Shown here: piece after piece, positions 10,575-20,999 of the stretch | Numbering within the stretch: position 1 is the stretch's first letter | Layout: each line of letters starts with the position of its first letter | DNA from: Sphaeroforma arctica JP610 | Lineage: Eukaryota; Opisthokonta; Ichthyosporea; Ichthyophonida | Direction of reading: 5' to 3' | Length of the DNA stretch: 35,336 bases | Assembly (NCBI RefSeq): GCF_001186125.1 | Contig: NW_014039818.1 | Span: forward strand, 10,814 to 46,149 | Notes under the pieces: generated by a model | The model's input: only the letters and a program-made list of their open reading frames with translations | The model's database searches: none | Told to the model about the DNA's origin: nothing | Program-made: the position numbers and the translations under genes

Positions 10575-11732
10575 TTAGACGCTAAAGCCGCATAATGACT
10601 TTTTTTTCAAATTTATCTCATCACGTGTAACTTGTTTGTCTGCTTCTGTAAGGTCTCCACTCAAATAGTATGTCTGGAAACCCCACACACGCTCGTAATA
10701 TTCCCCTTTAACAGTCCCGCTCCATCCTTTGTTTGAAACACTATACTCTGATGGAGTACTTCTATTACTTCTGCGCCCTTCAATTATATCACTCACGTCA
10801 ATACTTACATTATTAAACTCAGTATTTGAGATGTCAAAATAAATATGTCCTTCTACATCGTCAAAACCGATATAATAAATTTGTAATTTAGCTAGGCACA
10901 TAAGTAGCTCAGGAACAAATGCAAAGCTAAATTGTATCGGCGATTACTTTCTTACAAATATCCCAAACGCTTGCTCAATATACATACGTGTTTGGGATTG
11001 AACGAAATTAAAGGCATCCCAGTATTCGCCCAGGTTTCTCCCCGGACAAGGAATAAGCATGAATTTATCACCCGTGTACGCATTATCACCTACTACATAA
11101 TACGGTCGAGGCAGCGTCCGAATCATATCTAAAAAGCCACAGGCCTCGAAGGCACACTTATCATGTACGGAGCCAAGAGATGAACAAGAAAATGCTGTGA
11201 ATCGCGTTCAAATATTGCATATACAGTACTTTTATGCATTATATGTGTAATGCATAGAAGTACACTCTAAACCCTTCCCATGACTTCATCGCGTTCACAC
11301 ATAGGTGTGATAGCTTGTTATAAAACTGAAAACTAAGGTAAGCTCGTGCGCATGTCAACATGGAAATAGTTCATTTGTAGCATGTGTCCAGCGATCTCAT
11401 CGAACGATGGCCGAAAACGATACACACGTGATCCTCTAGATACGATATTTGATCGTTCTAGTACAGGAATGATGTTTGTTAATACCGTTAATATTGTAGT
11501 TATTATCATAGTGGTTGTAATTTATCCTCACTTTCGGAGTCTTCATCACTACTTAATTCACTATCCTCTTCCTTATCAATACTTCTTGTGTTGATGCTTT
11601 TCACCTCCATTGTACGCAAAATATTGCTAAGCACATCATTAGCACTGGATGTATCCTCATTGATGGCATTAGCCAATCGATGTCTCAATGCTGCTCGGTG
11701 TGTGTAGAAGATGGGAAGTTCCTCGTCCATAT
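10575..11732 (-). pseudogene. PIF/Harbinger transposase (DDE_Tnp_4 type), broken
   Basis: Cut-and-paste transposases of this superfamily use a DDE RNase-H fold. Seen on the minus strand, in order: an acidic N-terminus (MDEELPIFYTHR, Ser/Glu/Asp-rich to about 11520); RPSFDEIAGHMLQMNYFHVD (about 11390); a broken stretch where the first catalytic Asp should be; SVHDKCAFEACGFL with the second Asp (about 11150-11190); YYVVGDNAYTGDKFMLIP with the third Asp (about 11050-11105); RMYIEQAFGIFVRK with the catalytic Glu (about 10944-10985); and a C-terminal acidic tail ending at 10575. There are stops after DKLQPL, after RTSLP, after FVRK and in the 11200-11340 stretch, plus at least one frame change. 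The gene is therefore inactive unless several are introns. I could not find terminal inverted repeats or a 3-bp target duplication. Confidence 0.8.
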
Positions 11733-11739
11733 TGTATCA

Positions 11740-12890
11740 CAAAAGAACAGAGGTTGTATATATTAGAAGTTGCATATATTTATTAGACACTTTCTATGAT
11801 ATATTATAACATGCATTTAAATTATTGAAAGCTACGCACTTAGAGTAGGTTTATAAATAGTCTGTACTTTGGCGGGAAATGTCGAGGTATACGTTAACTA
11901 CTTTGGTGCAATTGAGTCTGAAATCTCGAAAGGACACCTTCTGAGTCGTTTCAAAAAAAAATCAGCCTTAATTTGCCCTATTATTGTTACTATTACGAAA
12001 ATTTGCTGTAACCCATTATACTCGGCCTGACTTTCATAGCCTCATAGGCCAAGTATTTTGGTCATAGCCTTCTGAAAATTGAACACTAGAGGAGGCTGAT
12101 ACTGTTTCTAAAAAACACAATAAGGCTCACGCCTCACGGAGTCACAGCTCTCGAGCCTCTCACTCTCGCCGGGCTCACTAGATATTATTTCTAACTAAAT
12201 AGTCACTTGCAAGTTGCCACTTGCCAGTCCCGTCGCCAGTCTCGAGTCCCAACAGATGAACAGAACAGAACCCTCCAGAGCCCAGGGATGCAGCCTATAG
12301 TCCTGCAGTCCTGCTCTGTGTCTCATGGCAGCCTGTGTTAGGACTCAGTAGTCAGGACGCAGGGATCAGGACATCAGGACTCCGTCCTGACCTAAGGCTT
12401 GAGTAAATCTGAATTGAGTCCGAGACTCTGAGACCATTTCTTTCAAGCCAATACCGGGTGCCCGGGTAAGTACATACAAAGTATTTACAAAGTACGAACC
12501 ACAAAGTAAATACAAACTACTAAAAAAAAGAAGGAGAATTTAATATTTTAGATAGAGAAAGCATTATGATGTACTGTATTTACCTTTGAAGAATGAGAAT
12601 TGAGGCATTTGTCCCGTCAGTCCGTCATAGACTTCAGCCACCTCAATACGTTTACGTTTCAACGTTTAAATTCCAATAAGTATACGTTCAATGTTATACC
12701 TTTATATCCAAATAGTGGTCCTAAAAATATATTTGGGGGCATTTTCCAGGTCCGATAGTCTGACCTGTTTTAGTTCTCCATATCGACTCGCCAATCTATA
12801 TGTCTGTCAGACGTCAGTTGCTAAAGTTGACATGTCCCTATCGCTATTTACATTGGAAATAAAATAACAAGTATTCTTTAAATAAAATAA
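11740..12890. other. Spacer or leader between the Harbinger pseudogene and the retroelement
   Basis: No coding potential seen. The part from about 12120 to 12480 differs from its AT-rich surroundings: it is more GC-rich, repeats short words such as CAGGAC, CACTTGC and CTCGAG, and contains a hairpin (TCAGGAC, loop TCC, GTCCTGA at 12374-12390). It could be a non-coding part of the retroelement (leader or terminal repeat) or an unrelated short repeat. I found no matching copy after the retroelement's 3' end. Confidence 0.4.
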
Positions 12891-13166
12891 CAATTGACTG
12901 AGCGGTGTATAAGTCTGTTGAAAGCCTTATTTGCGAGTCGCAAATCGGAGAAGAACATGGTTCTGAGAATGTTTGAGGCAGGAGGGCTGGGGCAGGTGCT
13001 GGAGCAATTGTCTGAGAGGAGAGAAGACGACATAGCGCGTCAAGAAGAGAGGGAACAAGCGGGCCGGAGACATCAGGTGAGGGTAGCCGCGAGAACAAAA
13101 CAGTTGCAAGCAGCAGCAGCTAGACAGGAGTCCAGGGTTTCAGGGATGACAGGTCTGAGAGGGGCG

Positions 13167-13271
13167 TGCTTGATTTGCAAGCAGGATGGTCACTATGTGA
13201 AAGAGTGTCCTGTGTTGAAAGACGTGGTGTGTCATACGTGTAGCAAGAGAGGTCACACTGCGAGATTCTGT
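13167..13271 (+). mobile_element. Retroelement part: Gag nucleocapsid, two CCHC zinc knuckles
   Basis: Two consecutive knuckles, CLICKQDGHYVKEC and CHTCSKRGHTARFC, each with C-x2-C-x4-H-x4-C spacing. Such knuckles bind the element's RNA during packaging. A charged Arg/Gln/Glu-rich stretch lies before them. Confidence 0.9.
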
Positions 13272-13449
13272 CCTATAACACGATCCGAGGATAATGTATC
13301 GGCAGCAGCGTCTGGGGAGGTGCGTATGAGTGCAGATGGGACACCCGAATTGTGACATGCGGCGGCGGCTAGTCATGAAGGACCAGGCCAACCGTTGATA
13401 TATAGTTATGTGGAGAGTGAAAATGTTATGTTTTTAAAACCCTAAAAAC

Positions 13450-13720
13450 ATGTTTGTTGATCAAGGCGCCGATATGTCGATGATTTCTAAGGGTTTGGTA
13501 GAGCGTCTGGGACTGGTTGCTCAGTATGATTTGTGTGGAGAGTGGGTTACGGGATTTGGTGCTCCGCTTTATGTAGAATGCAAGGTGCGAGATGTTGAGG
13601 TTGTTTTGCCTACTTTAGTAAGAGAAAGGAGGGTTAAGTTGGATAGGTGGGTTATGGATTGGATTCCACACAATGCGGGTAAGTTGTTAGGTAGACGTGA
13701 ATTGAATGGGTATGGACTAA
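13450..13720 (+). mobile_element. Retroelement part: aspartic protease region
   Basis: A retropepsin-like start (FVDQGADMSMISKGLV) is followed by beta-rich sequence and GKLLGRRELNGYG, at the place where the second conserved block of a Ty3/gypsy protease is expected. The protease would process the polyprotein. Assignment is by position and by the D-x-G-A block. Confidence 0.7.
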
Positions 13721-14199
13721 CTGGGGCAGTACTCACTAGGCAAGGGGTGACTAAGTATAGACTGCTTCCGGTTGAGGTGGTAAGAGAGAAGCCATCAGAC
13801 TTTAAGACCTGGCTGAATAAAGAGGCGTCTGAGCCGGTGTTAGATTATATTCAGCATGTAGCGGCGCCGTTATTATATCAGCGAACAGAACAGCAACACC
13901 ATTTGATAATATGCAAGATGATGGGGGTTATGATTCAGGTTATGAAATTGATGGATCCGGGGGTGAGGACTATTATCTAATGTTCGATGCGAGTGGATTG
14001 GAACTGTTGGCTGAAGAACTGGGGAAGTCTATGGATGAATTGGCAGAGTTGGTAGCGGCTACTAGGAGGGTGGCGTACAATGACAAGAAACCAAAGTTTG
14101 TGAAGGATCGGATGCTTAAGCATCAGATCAAAGAAGGAGGGGCGACTTTGAGACAAGTATATGCAGAGAAAGATGTGCGACTTATAGAAGTGATGAAGA

Positions 14200-14960
14200 A
14201 GAAGGTGCAACTATTACTTGAATCTGGGTTGATAGAGAGGGTGCAAGATACAGATTGGCTTACAGGACCAAAACTTGTGCCTAAGGTGCCGGGTAGTAAT
14301 CCCAGATATGAGGAACCCAAGGATTGGAGGATGTGCATAAAGTATATGCGTACGAATTATCAGCTAAATTCGGGTACATATCCGATACCAACAGAAGATG
14401 AATTTCTGGCAACAGTTAAGGGGCGCAAGTGGAGAACCAATGTGGACGCTGGAAATAGTTTTGAGCAGTTAATGATAGAGCCTGGTAGTCGAGGGGTTAC
14501 TGCCTTTTTGACGCCCTGGGGAGAGAGATTACAATTTATTGGGATGCCGTTTGGTTTGAAGGAAGCATCATTTGTGTTCCAACAACTAATGGAAGAGACA
14601 TTGGAGGGAATTAAAGGAATTCCGATGTACATTGATGGTACCGCGTTAGGTTCGGATGATCCAGCTGAGCATTGGGATGGTATTGTAGAGATGATCAGGC
14701 GCTTTGAGGTAAAAGGGATACAGTTGCGGCTGTCAAAATGTAATTTCGCGTATCGAGAAGATTATATAGTCGTGATGGGTCGAGAGGTTACAGATACGGG
14801 CTCGATGATAAGTGAATTAAAGCTTCAGGCGTTATTAGATATGCCCAGGCCCAAAACCACAGCCGAAGTCAGGTCGTGGTATCAGTGTTTTGGATGGTGG
14901 GCGAGATACGTTCTGAATTTCTCAATTGTGTTGGCTCCGATTAGTGATTTGACTAAGAAG
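14200..14960 (+). mobile_element. Retroelement part: reverse transcriptase
   Basis: Recognisable RT blocks include WRMCIKYMRTNYQLN, the YPIPTEDE block, FIGMPFGLKEASFVFQQLM, the palm block near 14625-14660 and the thumb/connection region (MPRPKTTAEVRSW). Their order and spacing match Ty3/gypsy elements. Confidence 0.9.
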
Positions 14961-15049
14961 AAGGTACGGTTCCAGTGGGGTCCTGAGCAGGAGAAGGCTT
15001 TTCAGTCGGCTCGGAAGATTTTGCTGGCGAAGACAGTCTTAGTAGAACC

Positions 15050-15460
15050 TAGACAAGAGGAGCAACTTAGGTTGCAGACAGATGCGTCGGATTCGGGTAT
15101 AGGTGTTTGTTTATGTGTGAGAATAGATGGAGAATGGCTTCCTGTGGGCTTTGTGAGTTCCAAGATAGACTTCCATGCTAATTTGTCTCCGACAGATAGA
15201 TAATTGATAGCGCTAGCATATGAGGTTTTGAAGTTCGCGGGTTTGATTAAGAGATCATACGCGGTGCTTATAGTAGAGATGGATCATCAGCCTTTAATTG
15301 GTGGGGTTCAGCAGGTAAAGTTCACGTCAGATCCAGTGGGTAAGAGACGGTACAGGAATGTTATGTATGTACGATCGTTTGATATGGATCTACGGTACCT
15401 GGAAGGTCCAAAGAACAAAGTTTCGGATGGACTTAGTCGTATGCCGTGGTGGTTTAATCC
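15050..15460 (+). mobile_element. Retroelement part: RNase H
   Basis: LRLQTDASDSGIGVCLCV is the first acidic block of gypsy RNase H. Downstream are a HQPLIGG-like block and KVSDGLSRMPWW, the usual boundary between RNase H and the integrase linker. It would remove the RNA strand during reverse transcription. Confidence 0.85.
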
Positions 15461-15799
15461 TATTATGGTGCCTGTGTCGGTAGAGGGTGTTAAATTCGCT
15501 GCATGTGCAAAAATGGGTCTGCCAGAGATTGATGAAGGTGTTGATTTGTCATTTGATAAAGTCTGCAAGATTGTGGAAGACAGGAGGGTCCGGCTGGCGG
15601 TGGTTAAAGAGAAGCTGCGAGTGTTAGAGGAGAGTCTTGATGACAAGGTCAGGGCCGACTTCAAGGTTCGTGTGGGTTTATTGCATCAGCAGGTTACTGC
15701 AGTGATGGAGAGAGGTATTACTAAGATGTGGGATCCGGATGTAATGGCTAGCGAACAGCTTAAGTGTATTGGTCTAAGTGTATGGTCAGAACTTGTTCA

Positions 15800-16800
15800 G
15801 CCTTTGCAAGAGTACGTTATTACGCTGGTGCATCAGACTTTAGCGCATGCTGGGGTAGATAGGATACGGGAGTTCCTGAAGGTTAAGTATGGAGAGGAAG
15901 TGTTGCGTTCGCAGGTTGTGAAGGTTTTGAAGAGTTATGTTGCGTGTCAACAGGTTGAGGGATTCGTGGGGCTACAGGGCTGTTAATGCAGCCTGAGAGG
16001 CCGAAAGGGGTTGTAGTGTGTATAGGCATGGATTATTTGACCTTGCCAAGGACAGTTCACGGTTTCGAAGGTACAGTAGTGGCCATAGACCATTTTTCGA
16101 GGATGGTGTGGTGTCGGCCATACACGTTGGAAGAGAAGAATACTAAAGGGGTATTAGAGTTTGTTCAACAACAAGTGTTGCCTTGGGGTACACCAAAGAA
16201 GGTAGTATGAAAAGTTTCTGGGCAGAGAGAGGTGCAGAATGTCATTACGTATCAGTAAATAGGCATCAGGGTAATGGTAGGGCAGAGAGGGTCTTGCGTA
16301 CGATTGTGGGTTGGCTTGCTAAGAGCTTGCCGGTTGGGGAGGAAACCTTATGGCCAGCATATATATATTCAGTTATGTTGGCGTACAATGCGACAGTGAA
16401 TTCGGCCACGGGTATCAGCCCATACTATCATGTTACGGGCCGGCATTATACGGGGCAGGTTGATAGAGTAATTCAGGCGAAGTTGTTAGAGGTGATAGGT
16501 TCTGAGCTTCTGAGTGAAGCTGCTGTGCGGGATAGATCGGTGGCCATTAGAGATGAAGTGGAGAAGGAGGCGCAGGCAAAGGCGGCAGACAAGAATAGAA
16601 AAGAGGCACCAGATTGGCAGCCGGGGCAGTTGGTTTGGTATACTGGTAGATCGAAGGATAGTAAGTTGGCAAAAACCTATTTAGTGAGAGGCACGATTGT
16701 TATAAGAGAACACTTACAAGGGATGTACAAGGTCAAGATTAATGGGAAGGTTAAGTCAATACATGTGGATCCGCTTAAGGTGAGGTTAGAGGATCCGAAG
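15800..16800 (+). mobile_element. Retroelement part: integrase
   Basis: An HHCC-like zinc-binding region (LVHQTLAHAGVDRIREFL, about 15825-15880) precedes the catalytic core, with GMDYLTLP and VVAIDHFSRMVW (about 16028-16110) and NRHQGNGRAERVLRTIVGWL (about 16258-16317). The C-terminal module with QPGQLVWYTGR and a short basic tail corresponds to the GPY/F-type region. No chromodomain is evident. Confidence 0.85.
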
Positions 16801-17065
16801 CACGAGGCCAGTTTTATTATGCGTAGGAGGGAAGCTTGTTTGATCTGGCTCTACAATTATACTGGTGAAGGGGCAGCTAGTGTTACAGAACTTGATGAAA
16901 TGGTGGCAGTAATGCGATCAACAAAGATGGGGAGGACTTGGTTTTTCAGAATTCCATAACTCTGTCAAGTACATTGGCTGCTCCATCGGCATTAGCGATT
17001 TGTATGTTGTTCACTAAAGTGTGTTGTGCTGTGGTAGTCTATATCTGTATCACGGGATGCCTTAC

Positions 17066-18973
17066 TCAATACCAACTATGATGTCTCGGTTTCAGATTTA
17101 CAAGCCCGCGAACACCTTGCGCCTCTTTGTCAGCTAGTACCAATTCAGATATAGTGATGTATCGTTGTTTTGTAACATCGAATGCGGAATAGTTCTCCAA
17201 TTCTTCCATTGTTCTCTCTATATTACTTCGTTCGCGTGCCACGTTTCTGTTTGCGACTGTTCTTCTCTCGAATACAATTTCTTTGTTTTGTTTCTTACGT
17301 GGGGTTGCTACGCACACATTATTGGACTCCAGCTCATAACGTTCTGTTAAACCCTTGTCGTACATATAGACGACAGCGCTAAAAACACATCCTAAAATTT
17401 GGCCGTATTTTGTGTATGAGTGTATGCCATTATCAGTGGCCGCTCCAGGAAAGCCAGCTGATATATGGCACACATACGATGAAGCGTCGGTGACAACATT
17501 TTGCTTCATCGTCTCACGTTTATTTATAATCCGAGTGCGAAGCAACATGCAGCGCCGGACATTTCGCATACAGATCTTCTATGATTCGTTCTGTAGCGTC
17601 ACTAATATACACAGCGTCATCTTTCATACCTATTGCGGAGAGTACATCACGTGACTGTGTAGCTGTACATACAGGCATGATGTATTCGAAGATATCGCTA
17701 CAAGCGAACACCCAAGCTGGGTTCATCCGTCTCGCTGTGGACTCACTGATGCCAAAGTCTTCGCTGCTCTCGGAATTTTTGCTCGCATATACCTTAGTAT
17801 TTATAAGAATAAAACGAGTTGTTCGAATGTCGCTAAAGATCGTGGCCCTCCTGTACTGCTTGTATGCATTGTGCTTGTTTTGTTTACAGATGGACTCTCC
17901 CGTTTACATCACTGTTGTCTTCATTGTCTTTGCTCCGGACGGCAGTCATTTCTTCGTGTGCCAATCCCATACATCTCTTAACACAGTCAGAATCCCAGAA
18001 CTGTAAATTATTGCATCTGTCTCTGAAGTTAACTATATCGAATGGTAGCGCAACTAATTTGAATCGAGACTCCCCAAGATAGCGTAGGCACTTTCGTTTA
18101 TCAGCTTTGCAAGCAAGCATTGATGAATACTGATGGTTCGTGTGTTACTGCAGCAGGCGTCTTAAAAAAGGATAACTGTATACTATATACCCCGCGGTGA
18201 AACGGAGTCACGACAGCACTAGCATTTGATGCTAAAATACCGTTCTGTTTGAAAAATTCTATACATACGCGATCGGCCGGAGTTGTAGTTGATCTAGGTG
18301 TAGGTTTTGATAGTATTTGTATGGGTGTATATATTGGGATAGAGCCAGTCTCTACAGTTTTTCTCTCTGTATTACTATCTATCTGGCCTTCATTAAAATG
18401 ATGATGTGCGATGCGAAGCTTCTTTCTTGATCTTAGATCGTTCAGTTCTCTTATGTATTCTCGCTTCTTGGCTGCATTGCGTACAGCTGCATCTATCCAC
18501 GCTACTGTCATCTTTCTTGACTTTAATACTCGAGGAACTAAGAAATATACACCATTCAATAGATTTTCCCCACATACATCATCATAATTCGTACAGATGC
18601 ATTGTACCCTATGTTTTTCCCCTCGCACTATCTTCAGAATGACGCGATCGTCATTCCATTGCAATTTTAGTGTCGGAACTGTATTGACTCCAGCATGTAC
18701 TCCGTTATCTTTATTGACAAGGTGATGCTTGGGAAAGTGCCTTGCATTTATAAGTGCGTTATTATGCGATGTGTAGCGCATGCGCATGCACTTCTGACAT
18801 CGTTCTTCACTTCCGTTTGGGTTCAATATCTTCACCCATCGCAGTGCTCGAGCGCCATCTCGTAGAGGCAATCGTATCTTTCTCGACGTCAATGTAAAGC
18901 ACGTCTTTAGCTCGCATATGCATGCGAGTTTCAACTCGTTAGGTTTAGCTGATTTTCTCTTCGTTGAGAGCAT
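17066..18973 (-). pseudogene. THAP - HTH - DDE_Tnp_4 transposase (ISL2EU/Harbinger-like), broken
   Basis: A DNA-transposon transposase on the minus strand. An N-terminal THAP-like zinc finger (CICELKTC, RKIRLPL, ALRWVKIL, ARHFPKHHL; about 18930-18735) is followed by a basic linker and HHHFNEGQ. A middle region has DRCNNLQFWDSDCVKRCMGL (about 18010-17950). Next is a helix-turn-helix block, LATFEQLVLF with FGISESTARRM (about 17825-17720). The catalytic core follows: ISDATERIIEDLY (first Asp, about 17605), GFPGAATDNGIHSYTKYGQI (second Asp, about 17425), YMYDKGL (third Asp, about 17360) and RSNIERTMEEL (Glu, about 17210), then VNLKPRHH at the end. All four acidic positions survive. Breaks are a frame change at about 18110, a frame change or possible 32-nt GT-AG intron at about 17890, a stop and frame change near 17795, and a frame change near 17530. 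Terminal repeats were not found. It sits head-away from the retroelement. Confidence 0.75.
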
Positions 18974-19140
18974 ACTGAGTATTTATCGTTCGCCTTGTTG
19001 ATCTCTCCATTGCGTGTCCGCTAAAAAGTTAAATTGGTGCTACGCTAATTTAAATCATCTGACGAGAACCAGTACACTCCTATGTATTGATTTAAGTATG
19101 CGTAGCTGGATACAACCACTAATGAGGTCATACGCACCGC

Positions 19141-19484
19141 GTGAACTACTTGTGTGTGTGTGTGTGCACATACGCAAGTTTTGATGTTTATATTTTTATA
19201 ATTTCACACGCGCTTTTATTCCCAACAAACCCTAAAACAGAGCAGACAAATCACAACAATACACCAAACCTTAATCTAAATGATAAGCAATATCAATTGG
19301 TAGCTTTAAGGGTCGACCTTTTACATTTAAAGCGGATGGTGGAAGACACCGATGCAAAAATCGCCCAATACCATTAACAGAACAAGAATGAACGAAAAAA
19401 AAGTCAGGCAGGATGTCATGAGCGAGTTTAATAGATTGTGCTTGCAAGCACAGGCTCGTGCCAGACACCCTAATACACAAGGGC
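19141..19484 (+). other. Unrecognised open frames running into the gap
   Basis: The frame at 19141-19377 begins in a TG/GT microsatellite, so its start is artificial. Its later part (LNLNDKQYQLVALRVDLLHL, KRMVEDTDAKI) looks like an amphipathic coding helix. A frame in another register, from 19352, encodes NEKKVRQDVMSEFNRLCLQA and enters the run of Ns. Taken together they look like one gene with a frame change, or two exons, cut by the gap. I do not recognise the family. Confidence 0.35.
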
Positions 19485-19927
19485 NNNNNNNNNNNNNNNN
19501 NNNNNNNNNNNNNNNNNNNNNNNNNNNNNNNNNNNNNNNNNNNNNNNNNNNNNNNNNNNNNNNNNNNNNNNNNNNNNNNNNNNNNNNNNNNNNNNNNNNN
19601 NNNNNNNNNNNNNNNNNNNNNNNNNNNNNNNNNNNNNNNNNNNNNNNNNNNNNNNNNNNNNNNNNNNNNNNNNNNNNNNNNNNNNNNNNNNNNNNNNNNN
19701 NNNNNNNNNNNNNNNNNNNNNNNNNNNNNNNNNNNNNNNNNNNNNNNNNNNNNNNNNNNNNNNNNNNNNNNNNNNNNNNNNNNNNNNNNNNNNNNNNNNN
19801 NNNNNNNNNNNNNNNNNNNNNNNNNNNNNNNNNNNNNNNNNNNNNNNNNNNNNNNNNNNNNNNNNNNNNNNNNNNNNNNNNNNNNNNNNNNNNNNNNNNN
19901 NNNNNNNNNNNNNNNNNNNNNNNNNNN
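19485..19927. other. Assembly gap (443 N)
   Basis: Run of undetermined bases. Open frames reported across it are meaningless. The sequence just before (ending CACAAGGGC) is coding-like, so part of a gene or transposon may be hidden here. Confidence 1.
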
Positions 19928-20500
19928 GGAAAAGATAATTAACTGCGGAAAAAGTGCACAAATAGCCATATAGAAGGTAGAGAATGCTTATGGCGCTGGT
20001 TTGTCAGTAACGCTTTATGCAGAGCTTGCCATTCCGACAAAAAAACAACATTTTGTTTCTATTGTTTATCGGTGTATACTATATATTTTATTAATTACTA
20101 AAATTATTTGCGTGACACTGTTTTTGTTGAATTTTAAGTCTCGTGTGTATCGAAGACGACCAATAAAATTCAAGGTATGCAATCTTTAACAGAATTCCAT
20201 TGGTTTATGTATAGTTATATACAGGGTTGTACAGAAGCGATTGACACAAATGGCCCAGTTCTGTTACCTGCGAAAATGACTAAATGGAAAGACATTGCGT
20301 AGTCCACAAAGATCAGGAGAAGCACACAAGGAGCATACAAAATTTGTGTACTGTCCGAGAAGGCAACTTTTTCATCTTGATTTGACAATCAAAAGCTTCT
20401 ACCTGTTGTATAGGTATTTATAAGCTTATGGTTTATGTAAAGACATTCGTATTCATGGCAATTCAACATAACGCTTCAAACTATTTACACACAACATAAA
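19928..20500. other. Spacer with no supported gene
   Basis: Post-gap sequence with one short frame (20001-20189) that shows no motif. Nothing identifiable. Confidence 0.5.
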
Positions 20501-20569
20501 AGACATTCTAACACAAAAAAGGCGATTTTTTTTTTGCAACGATGGTCTACCACACAATGATCCAATTAC

Positions 20570-20990
20570 AAATGCGCTCTGGAATGTGAACCTGAGCAAT
20601 AGCCCACCGTAGGCACAGCAAATCTGATATGTGCCCTTAAAACGCTTTTTTGAATGGGTTGATCATTCGAAGTTCAGGCAAAGAAAAACTTTATTTTAAA
20701 TCTACATCAGACACTCAACGCCGAACAGTGTTAGCTACAATATATTTCAATTGGCCATGATAAACCGCGGGCTGCTGCGGACAACGAAACGACAAAACTT
20801 AAGAATAATGATAATAACGAACAGAACAGGCTGACGGAGGATTTCTTTCTCACAGCAATCCACACATGTGTAACCTTAAGCGATATGATTAAGTACTAAC
20901 TGAACGGTCTAAACTTTGTTTATGTCATCCTTGGGGAAGCCTGCAACGACAAAGTCGAACTATCTTTTAGGGCTGATGTGCTCGATTTAT
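20570..20990 (+). pseudogene. P-element / THAP9-like transposase remnant
   Basis: Fragments of the C-terminal half of a P-element-like transposase are readable on the plus strand. They are DPITNALWNVN (about 20550-20590), KRFFEWVDH (about 20640-20670), a block rich in KPRAAADNETTKL, then RLTEDFFLTAIHTCVTLSDM (about 20829-20890) and, after a TAA, LNGLNFVYVILGEACNDKVE (about 20900-20960). In P-element and THAP9 proteins the corresponding region reads as a W-D-W-like block followed by F-x-YVL-x-x-K/E-x-x-D-x-x-E. The match is by pattern only. Frame changes and at least two stops separate the blocks, so it is a dead copy. No THAP domain is visible on this strand; the upstream part could lie in the gap or be lost. 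Confidence 0.45.
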
Positions 20991-20999
20991 TTGTTTGTA

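Larger units (their letters stand above)
12890..16960 (+). mobile_element. Ty3/gypsy-type LTR-retrotransposon fossil, broken
   Basis: A retrotransposon coding region with the Ty3/gypsy (Metaviridae-like) order of parts: Gag zinc knuckles, protease, reverse transcriptase, RNase H, integrase. Integrase after RNase H separates it from Copia. The element is broken, with roughly three to five interruptions, and is read here as a fossil. Long terminal repeats were not recognised on either side, so neither its ends nor an LTR-based age can be given; the limits are those of the recognisable coding region. Most domains are still readable over long stretches, which suggests moderate rather than ancient age. 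A THAP-type DNA transposon remnant lies immediately downstream in opposite orientation, and a Harbinger remnant lies upstream. Confidence 0.9.
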
